From Clostridia bacterium (GTDB taxonomy: Bacteria > Bacillota_E > SLMV01 > PUMD01): 6,259 nt of DNA. A program made the translations under genes and the position numbers. Positions 1 to 4,869 of this stretch are shown here, piece by piece. The notes beneath the pieces are model-generated. The model saw nothing but the letters and a program-made list of their open reading frames with translations, did no database searches and had not been told where the DNA came from. Each line of letters starts with the position of its first letter. The first letter of the stretch is position 1. The stretch covers positions 1-6,259 of the forward strand of contig PWUC01000132.1 in the NCBI GenBank assembly GCA_003562655.1, in the 5' to 3' direction.

Positions 1-272
1 ACGGTTAGTCCAACTCAGGGCGCTGCACACCTTGACTACCCATCAGTACAGCCATTGGGCCAGAACTACCACACCAGAAGGCTCAGAAGCACCGGTTCTC
101 CTGCCACTGCAGCACTGCAGGGCCCCATCGAGACAGCAGCCGATACGCCCTCGATCAGATACGTCCCGGTGTGCAGAGCGGGAGGCTCACTTCGCCTCCT
201 CCGCCAGATCCGTTAGAAACACGACGGTCGCACCGACCTTCGGCACCAGACACTGGCCCAGGAGCACCCCTC
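1..272. other. Region downstream of the amidohydrolase operon, no supported gene
   Basis: This stretch follows the stop codon of the last amidohydrolase gene and runs to the window edge. Open frames on both strands lack a convincing ribosome binding site or any recognisable protein family. The only structures I see are a 6-bp GC-rich hairpin at 181-199 and an exact tandem copy of the 8-mer CACTGCAG at 105-120. A 26-codon minus-strand frame at 187-267 opens with GTG just after the operon and reads as a mildly hydrophobic peptide. It has no well-spaced Shine-Dalgarno sequence and is not called as a gene. Confidence 0.5.
181..199 (-). terminator. Weak hairpin, possible end of the amidohydrolase transcript
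   Basis: GGAGGC (181-186) and GCCTCC (194-199) form a 6-bp perfect stem with a 7-nt loop, about 70 nt beyond the stop codon of the last amidohydrolase gene. No T-run follows on the minus strand, so it does not fit the classical intrinsic terminator. It may instead protect a transcript end or be chance in GC-rich DNA. Confidence 0.22.
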
Positions 273-1427
273 TCAGTGCCTCTCAAAGACGATCCTTCCA
301 TCGATGATGGTCAGGTCAGCAAAGGTGCGCGCGTCCAGGGGATCTCCCGACCACATGACCAGATCCGCATCCCTTCCGGCCTGCAGCGAACCGATTCTGT
401 CGCCGACCCCTACGTGTTCTGCCGCCCAGAGGGTTACGCTGCGGAGGGCGTCCTCATCCGGTACTCCCCGGGCACTGAGCATTCCCGCGACGGCGCGCAG
501 GTTCCGCCCGTGCACCACAGGGTGGTCGTTGGTGAGACAGAAGTGCACTCCCGCCTTCCACAGGGCAACAGCACTTTCAAACCCGTTGCCCCGCATCTCC
601 ACCTTGGCCTCGGCGACCAGGCTCGGGCCCACAGCGCACCAGGCATCGTGTTTCTTGAGATAGCCGGGGATCTTGAAGGCCTGGGTGGCGTGCTCCAGCG
701 TATACCGGATGCCGAATTCCCTCGCGATGCGGATGGCCGTGGCCATGTCATCGGCCCGGTGACAGTGAATTCTGAGCGGAATCTTTCGGTCAATGACCGG
801 CAGCAAGCCCTCCATCTGAGCATCGAACGTCGGAGCTTCGCCGTCTGCCCGCTGCTTTTTCTCCCCGTAATCCCTGGCCTTCTGCAAAGACCGGCGCATG
901 ATCGCTGCGTTCCCCATCCTGGTTGAGGGCCCCTTCTTCGACCCGTACACCCTCTTCGGATTCTCTCCCAGGGCATCCTTCATCCCGGAGGGGTTCAAAA
1001 GCACCATCTCCTCAATGACCTGGCTCTGGCGGCACTTCAGGACGAACTGCTCGCCCCCAATGATGTTGGCACTGCCGGGTGTTATCTGTGCCGCGGTCAC
1101 CCCGGCCTCGCGAAAGGCGGCGAAAGCCCTGTCCTCGGGGTTGGCCCCATCAAGCGCACGGACGTGGGCAGTGACGGGATTTGTGGACTCATTCCCGTCG
1201 CTGCCCTCCCATCCAAGACCCTCCTCATGCACGCCGGCGTGGCAGTGGGCCTCAATGATCCCCGGGGTGACGTCGCGACCGCGGGCGTCGATCACGGCGG
1301 CCTCCCCCGGCACCTCAATCTCATCCGCGACCGCCGCGATCTTCCCCTCGTCATCAACGACCAAGACCCCGTCTGGTATCACCGGTCCCGTCATCGTGTG
1401 CAGCCGGGCGTTGATTATGGCCAGCAT
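273..1427 (-). CDS. Metal-dependent amidohydrolase, paralog 3 of 3 in the operon
   Basis: This is a predicted cytoplasmic hydrolase of the amidohydrolase superfamily (imidazolonepropionase-like, COG1228 type) that should cleave a cyclic or linear amide using bound divalent metal; the substrate is unknown. The 384-residue product opens with the N-terminal beta-sandwich strands and the typical TPGIIEAH lead-in. The HxH metal motif is H61/H63. Further likely ligands or catalytic residues are H221 (RIHCHR), H246 (TLEH) and D301 (LTNDHP). Lysines shared by all three paralogs occur at K131 and K150 (GMKDALGENPK). The C-terminus (GSLQAGRDADLVMWSGDPL) rebuilds the beta-sandwich as in urease-type amidohydrolases. 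The ATG at 1425-1427 is chosen because GGAGG lies 6 nt upstream and the product then aligns with the paralog MLAIINA start. A longer in-frame start near 1580 would lie inside the preceding gene and adds non-homologous sequence. The gap to the preceding stop codon is 1 nt. It is closest to the operon's first gene. Confidence 0.92.
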   Translation of the reverse strand: MLAIINARLHTMTGPVIPDGVLVVDDEGKIAAVADEIEVPGEAAVIDARGRDVTPGIIEAHCHAGVHEEGLGWEGSDGNESTNPVTAHVRALDGANPEDRAFAAFREAGVTAAQITPGSANIIGGEQFVLKCRQSQVIEEMVLLNPSGMKDALGENPKRVYGSKKGPSTRMGNAAIMRRSLQKARDYGEKKQRADGEAPTFDAQMEGLLPVIDRKIPLRIHCHRADDMATAIRIAREFGIRYTLEHATQAFKIPGYLKKHDAWCAVGPSLVAEAKVEMRGNGFESAVALWKAGVHFCLTNDHPVVHGRNLRAVAGMLSARGVPDEDALRSVTLWAAEHVGVGDRIGSLQAGRDADLVMWSGDPLDARTFADLTIIDGRIVFERH

Positions 1428-1428
1428 G

Positions 1429-2598
1429 TCATTCCTCCGATCCGTAGGGAGTCCGGGTATACACTTCATCGCCCTCGATGTAAGTGGCGAGAACAGGTGA
1501 CCTGTAGCTGAAGGGCTCTCCGGCCAGAACGATGAAATCGGCGTCCTTGCCCGGGCCCAGAGAGCCCACGCGATCAGCAACCCCTATGGACTCCGCCGGC
1601 GTCAGTGTTATGGCGCGAAGGGTGTCACTGAGGGACAGGCCATGTTTGTGGGCTACCCCGGCGTATGCCATGAAGTAGCGGGAATCGAGAAAGGGATGGT
1701 CGGTCACCAGCGAGACCCTGACCCCGGCCTCAGCAAGTTGAGCGGGATTGGCCTCATTCCGGTTGAAGGTCTCAACCTTGCCGCGGCTCGAGAGCCCGGG
1801 CCCCACATGGGCCCAGACCTGCCGTTTGCCGAGGTAATCAGCAATGAGATGACCATCGGTGCAGTGCTCAATGCTGTAGGTGATACCCAGCTCCTCGCAC
1901 AGGCGAACTGCAGTCACGATATCATCGTGGCGGTGGGCGTGTATCCGGAAGGGGATCTCGCCTCTGAGTACCCGGCCGACGTTCTCCAGTCCCAGGTCGG
2001 TATCGGGCACCTTTGTTTCCCCTTCCCTCCTGCACAGGTATTCCCTCGCCTCGGCAAAATAGTTCCGGATGAGGGCAGCGATCCCCATGCGGGTATAGGG
2101 AGCCTGTTTGCGTCCCATTCCGTGGGATCTCTTGGGGTTCTCACCGAGGGCACCCTTCAGCCCGGTGGGAAACTTGACCACCATCTGATCGATAACTGTT
2201 CCCGAGGTTTTGCAGGCAAAACACAGACCGCCTATGGGATTGCCCGATCCCGGGGGAATCTGGACGGTGGTGATCCCTCCCTCGCGGCAACCGGCAAAAC
2301 TCGTCTGCTCCGGGTTAGCTGCATCCAGGGAGCTCACATCGGCGGTTATCGGACCTGGACCCTCGTTGCCGTCGTTCGATGCCGATCCTTCCCCGTCGCC
2401 CCATATACCGGCGTGACTGTGGGCGTCCACCAGACCGGGCAGCACCACCCTGTCCGTCAGATCCACTTCATCCACCCCATCCGGAACCGGCGTGTTCGCA
2501 CCGATCTCAACGATCTTGCCGTCCTCAACCAACATGACGCCACCATCGATGACAGGACTCTCCACAGGATAAAACCTGGCTCCAGTGTATGCGCGCAT
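1429..2598 (-). CDS. Metal-dependent amidohydrolase, divergent paralog 2 of 3
   Basis: The 389-residue product is a second predicted cytoplasmic amidohydrolase of the same family. It carries H60/H62 in DAHSHAG, shared lysines K130 and K148 (GLKGALGENPK), H220 in RIHAHR, H245 in SIEH and D300 in LVTDHP, so the metal centre appears intact. It is the most divergent of the three. Its N-terminus (MRAYTGARFYP) differs from the MLAIINA start of the other two. The loop after HxH reads GIWGDGEG rather than the GWEG-containing form. The C-terminal segment lacks the WSGDPLD motif and ends in a different tail. This suggests a different substrate rather than simple redundancy (inference). The ATG at 2596-2598 is preferred because GGAGGTG ends 8 nt upstream. 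An in-frame GTG at 2605-2607 overlaps the upstream stop codon but would leave only 1 nt after the Shine-Dalgarno core. The gap to the upstream gene is 5 nt. Confidence 0.92.
   Translation of the reverse strand: MRAYTGARFYPVESPVIDGGVMLVEDGKIVEIGANTPVPDGVDEVDLTDRVVLPGLVDAHSHAGIWGDGEGSASNDGNEGPGPITADVSSLDAANPEQTSFAGCREGGITTVQIPPGSGNPIGGLCFACKTSGTVIDQMVVKFPTGLKGALGENPKRSHGMGRKQAPYTRMGIAALIRNYFAEAREYLCRREGETKVPDTDLGLENVGRVLRGEIPFRIHAHRHDDIVTAVRLCEELGITYSIEHCTDGHLIADYLGKRQVWAHVGPGLSSRGKVETFNRNEANPAQLAEAGVRVSLVTDHPFLDSRYFMAYAGVAHKHGLSLSDTLRAITLTPAESIGVADRVGSLGPGKDADFIVLAGEPFSYRSPVLATYIEGDEVYTRTPYGSEE
1434..1438 (-). promoter_or_regulatory. Ribosome binding site of the last amidohydrolase gene
   Basis: GGAGG on the minus strand lies 6 nt before the ATG at 1427. 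It sits inside the final codons (Ser-Glu-Glu-stop) of the preceding amidohydrolase gene. This fixes the start and implies that ribosomes finishing the upstream gene reach it directly. Confidence 0.8.
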
Positions 2599-2603
2599 TC
2601 CCC

Positions 2604-3767
2604 TCACACCTCCCTCTCGTGGACGATTTCTCCGTCTATGATCGTGTAGTCCGCAAAGGTCGTGTAGTCCAGGGGATCGCCGGACCAGATGACCACATCG
2701 GCATCCTTTCCGACTTCCAGGGAGCCGACCCGATCTTCAATCCCGATGTGCTCGGCAGCAGAGAGGGTGATGGATCTAAGCGCGGTGTCATAGTCCATGC
2801 CCCATGAGACCGCAATCCCGGCCGTGATCGGTAGGAACTGGCCCGCAATGACAGGATGATCCGTTATGAGACAGAAGTGCACGCCCCTGCGAGCCAGTTC
2901 CACGGGAGTGCGAAAGCTCCGGTCCCGGTTCTCCACCTTGGAACCGTACTTCAGTGTTGGACCCACGGCACAGTAGGCCTCATGGTCGAGTAGCAGATCC
3001 ACCACGCGGTCACCCTCCGTCACATGCTCCAGGGTGAACCGCAGCCCGTACTCCTCACACAGTCGGAGGGCGGTGACGATGTCGTCAGCCCGGTGGCAGT
3101 GAACCTGCAGGGGGATCTGGCGGTTCAAGACGGGGATCAGGGCCTCTGCCCTCGCATTGAAACCCGGCGGCTTCTCCCCGTCATCCTCCGCCCTCTGCTT
3201 GCGCTCCATGTACTGCCTCGCCTCACTCAGGGCCTCCCTGATCATGGCCGCACTCCCCATCCTGGTAGAAGGAGCCTTGCCTCTCCGCCCGTAAGAGCCC
3301 TTCGGGTTCTGCCCGAGAGCCGCCTTCATCCCAACTGGATGTGCGATCACCATCTCATCTGCGATACTGCCCCAACACTTGATCGCCACGGCCGTCCCGC
3401 CGATCAGATTTCCACTTCCGGGTGGGACCAGCGCCGAAGTGATGCCCGCCTCCCGGAATTCCCGCAAGGCATCATCCCTGGGGTTGATGCCGTCCAGCGC
3501 GTCAACCTCTGGCGTAAAGGGATCACTGGACTCGTTGGCATCTCTGCCCTCCCATCCCACACCCTGTTCGTTGATTCCCACGTGGGCGTGGGCCTCCACT
3601 ATGCCCGGGGTGACCGGCCTTCCACCCGCGTCAATCACGCGGGCCTCCTCCGGGATCTCGACATCCGTCCCGACAGCGGCGATCTTTCCCTCGCGGATCA
3701 GCAGAGTTGAGCCACATATCCTCCCGTGACTGACGGCATGAATTTCCGCGTTGATGATTGCCAGCAT
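2604..3767 (-). CDS. Metal-dependent amidohydrolase, paralog 1 of 3, first gene of the operon
   Basis: The 387-residue product is a predicted cytoplasmic metal-dependent amidohydrolase of the imidazolonepropionase-like group; the substrate is not assignable. The N-terminal beta-sandwich leads into H60/H62 (EAHAHVG). After that come a glycine-rich [10 protein letters not shown] segment (116-124), shared lysines K130 and K148 ([11 protein letters not shown]), H223 (QVHCHR), H248 (TLEH) and D303 (LITDHP). The C-terminal [20 protein letters not shown] is the usual strand that closes the sandwich around the barrel. The ATG at 3765-3767 has GGAGG 9 nt upstream and aligns with the last gene of the operon. 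The open frame extends upstream to 3929, but that extension crosses the promoter and operator of the divergent gene and shows no family similarity. The next gene begins 5 nt after its stop codon. No convincing minus-strand promoter was found in the 193-base divergent region. Confidence 0.92.
   Translation of the reverse strand: MLAIINAEIHAVSHGRICGSTLLIREGKIAAVGTDVEIPEEARVIDAGGRPVTPGIVEAHAHVGINEQGVGWEGRDANESSDPFTPEVDALDGINPRDDALREFREAGITSALVPPGSGNLIGGTAVAIKCWGSIADEMVIAHPVGMKAALGQNPKGSYGRRGKAPSTRMGSAAMIREALSEARQYMERKQRAEDDGEKPPGFNARAEALIPVLNRQIPLQVHCHRADDIVTALRLCEEYGLRFTLEHVTEGDRVVDLLLDHEAYCAVGPTLKYGSKVENRDRSFRTPVELARRGVHFCLITDHPVIAGQFLPITAGIAVSWGMDYDTALRSITLSAAEHIGIEDRVGSLEVGKDADVVIWSGDPLDYTTFADYTIIDGEIVHEREV
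2609..2613 (-). promoter_or_regulatory. Ribosome binding site of the middle amidohydrolase gene
   Basis: GGAGG, continuing as GGAGGTG, lies on the minus strand within the last codons (Glu-Val-stop) of the first amidohydrolase gene. It is 10 nt from the ATG at 2598 but only 1 nt from the in-frame GTG at 2607, so it supports the ATG start and translational coupling. Confidence 0.72.
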
Positions 3768-3860
3768 CGAAATTCGCCTCCGTTCCTGTCCACATGTATG
3801 CGTTCTTCGTGGACTTCCACATCCACTGACGTCCTTCCTGCGATGCCATGCGATTGCGTC

Positions 3861-3890
3861 TTGACATCCCCCCGGCTCAGCGTATAAGAT
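3861..3890 (+). promoter_or_regulatory. Sigma-70-type promoter of the Cys/His-rich protein gene
   Basis: A perfect -35 hexamer, TTGACA, lies at 3861-3866. The -10 can be read as TATAAG (3883-3888, 16-nt spacer) or TAAGAT (3885-3890, 18-nt spacer). Transcription should begin near 3895-3898, giving a leader of roughly 65 nt before the ATG at 3961. The spacer holds a run of seven C residues. This is the clearest promoter in the window. Confidence 0.72.
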
Positions 3891-3898
3891 AGAGTCCA

Positions 3899-3919
3899 CT
3901 ATATGTTTGCGACATATAG
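3899..3919. promoter_or_regulatory. Inverted-repeat operator overlapping the predicted transcription start
   Basis: CTATATGT (3899-3906) and ACATATAG (3912-3919) are perfect 8-bp inverted arms around a 5-nt spacer. The element stands out as AT-rich in GC-rich DNA. It lies immediately downstream of the -10, where a dimeric repressor would block initiation. AT-rich palindromes at this position are known for metal-sensing ArsR/SmtB-type repressors and other winged-helix or TetR-type regulators. The sequence alone does not identify the protein, and no regulator gene is in the window. Because the region is divergent, it could also affect the amidohydrolase operon. Confidence 0.6.
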
Positions 3920-3945
3920 ATAGACACAACCCTCATAAACGGGAG

Positions 3946-3953
3946 AAAGGAGG
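3946..3953 (+). promoter_or_regulatory. Strong ribosome binding site of the Cys/His-rich protein gene
   Basis: AAAGGAGG lies 7 nt before the ATG at 3961, which is close to ideal. It selects that ATG over the in-frame upstream start at 3907, which falls inside the operator and has no Shine-Dalgarno sequence. Confidence 0.85.
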
Positions 3954-3960
3954 CCATCGC

Positions 3961-4230
3961 ATGTGTGGTAGGAGAAGAGGCTGTCACCGGGGACACCGTG
4001 GGCACCGTCGGCATTCAGGTTGCGGCTGTGAACGTCATGTCCATTATCATTATCACTGCTGCTGTGGCAGGCACCATCAGACCCGCAAGTCCGAATGCTG
4101 CTGTGGCGGGGAAAAGCACGACGAGGGCGAGGACTGCTGTCGGGGCGAAAAGCGCAGCGAGGACTGTGAGCACGACAAGAAGGAATGCTGCCACTCGGAA
4201 GATGCCGCTGAGGAATCCTGTAAGGAGTAG
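3961..4230 (+). CDS. Small Cys/His-rich protein, probable metal binder (unrecognised family)
   Basis: I do not recognise this 89-residue protein. It contains 16 Cys (2, 8, 21, 23, 33-35, 46-48, 59-60, 69, 76-77, 87) and 13 His, with no signal peptide or membrane segment, so it is probably cytoplasmic. Residues 1-43 are basic, with ten Arg, one Lys, one Glu and most of the His (HRGHRGHRRH, then RHVHYHYHCCC). Residues 44-89 are acidic, with 17 Asp/Glu against 7 Lys/Arg, and carry CCC and CC clusters. The motif CC-(G/R)-GEK recurs 12 residues apart, and the DNA of that unit is visibly duplicated (4099-4134 and 4135-4170). Cys density and His-rich segments suggest metal storage, detoxification or chaperoning, analogous to metallothioneins (inference; no known metallothionein signature was recognised). 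Promoter, operator and ribosome binding site are all well formed, which argues that it is a real, regulated gene. A hairpin follows the stop codon. Confidence 0.83.
   Translation: MCGRRRGCHRGHRGHRRHSGCGCERHVHYHYHCCCGRHHQTRKSECCCGGEKHDEGEDCCRGEKRSEDCEHDKKECCHSEDAAEESCKE
4099..4170 (+). repeat. Two tandem 36-bp units inside the Cys/His-rich gene
   Basis: The segments 4099-4134 and 4135-4170 are adjacent 12-codon units, identical at 25 of 36 positions by my manual comparison. Both begin TGCTGT and share a GAAAAGC block. They encode related peptides starting CCGGEK and CCRGEK. The 12-mer TGCTGCTGTGGC also occurs twice, at 4057 and 4096. The gene seems to have grown by in-frame duplication of Cys-containing units. 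Confidence 0.6.
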
Positions 4231-4246
4231 ATCGGCTGATCCTAGA

Positions 4247-4277
4247 GGGGGTGGGCCGGAGTTCCTGTCCCACCCCC
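4247..4277 (+). terminator. GC-rich hairpin after the Cys/His-rich gene, putative terminator
   Basis: GGGGGTGGG (4247-4255) pairs perfectly with CCCACCCCC (4269-4277), giving a 9-bp stem and a 13-nt loop that starts 16 nt after the stop codon. It would be very stable, but no T-run follows, so it may pause or terminate without the canonical tail, or protect the 3' end of the messenger. Confidence 0.45.
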
Positions 4278-4869
4278 CGATGATGTGCGAAGGGCGGCCA
4301 GCACCACGAATCCCACCCCACCCTCACTGTGTCCGTCCAGACCACCCCGGATAATTCCAGATGGGCCAGCCACAGACGGGTGCGCACCGGGCCCGCCTGC
4401 ATCCTGCGCTGTGAGCCGCGGTCTCTGCCCCCTGCACTGGGAAAAACTGAAGAGATAGCGTGTAGAGAGAAAGGATATCGGGCGAGTTTCGTGGAATAGC
4501 GAGCCAGAGACAATGGATATATGCATGTACCACATGGAACACCTGCGCGCATGGCGGATCCGCAATACCGTGCATCGGTACCGGATACACTCCTTGCGGG
4601 ACCCAGGCGCACGCGTTCAGCACGGTAGCATGTACGAACAGCCGGGCTGTGCCGTTGTGCGTGTGGCAAGCCTGTTGCACAGAGATGTACCGACGTCCCT
4701 GGCTGGGGATGCATAGGGCGTACACACTGTCAACGGTACCTCGCACCCCGGTTCGCATTCGCAGGAGGATCCGGCCCTGTGATTGGGTGGGTTGACCGAT
4801 CCAGCGCATGTCCTGACCAGGGAGCGCCGGTCGGTTTGGCGGGAGACATCCGCACGAAGGGGGAGTTCG
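4278..4869. other. Intergenic region of about 590 bases without a supported gene
   Basis: Both strands carry open frames here, including a minus-strand frame of 250 codons at 4324-5076. None has family-like sequence, and the longest overlap the lipoprotein start. I see only short palindromes: GCGGATCCGC at 4554-4563, CGGTACCG at 4576-4583, and CATGT/ACATG arms at 4524-4536. There is no tRNA cloverleaf or convincing promoter. The stretch could hold the unseen promoter and leader of the downstream lipoprotein gene, an unrecognised small RNA, or decayed sequence. Confidence 0.5.

Noticed and set aside
105..120. Exact tandem 8-mer CACTGCAG
   Set aside because: Only two copies, with no spacers or associated genes, so there is no basis for a repeat array.
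187..267. 26-codon minus-strand frame just after the operon
   Set aside because: The peptide is mildly hydrophobic with an AEEAK tail, and its codons look plausible. However, the GTG start lacks a properly spaced Shine-Dalgarno sequence and the length is within chance.
1642..2649. Plus-strand open frame of 335 codons opposite the middle amidohydrolase
   Set aside because: It mirrors a well-supported minus-strand gene in GC-rich DNA, shows no family features and has no ribosome binding site. The same holds for the plus-strand frames at 171-926, 898-1500 and 3024-3710.
3768..3929. 54-residue N-terminal extension of the first amidohydrolase
   Set aside because: It crosses the operator, has no homology to the paralogs, and a good GGAGG precedes the internal ATG at 3767. 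The 51-residue extension of the last amidohydrolase (1428-1580) is rejected on the same grounds.
3883..3935. Possible minus-strand promoter for the amidohydrolase operon within the AT-rich segment
   Set aside because: Several TATA-like hexamers can be read on the minus strand, but none pairs with a good -35 at 16-18 nt. The AT-richness is explained by the palindrome and the plus-strand -10.
3907..3960. Upstream start for the Cys/His-rich protein at 3907
   Set aside because: This ATA/ATG-rich leader segment lies within the operator with no Shine-Dalgarno sequence, whereas 3961 has an ideal one.
4554..4583. Palindromes GCGGATCCGC and CGGTACCG
   Set aside because: They are short, isolated and not placed at a promoter; they are expected by chance in GC-rich DNA.
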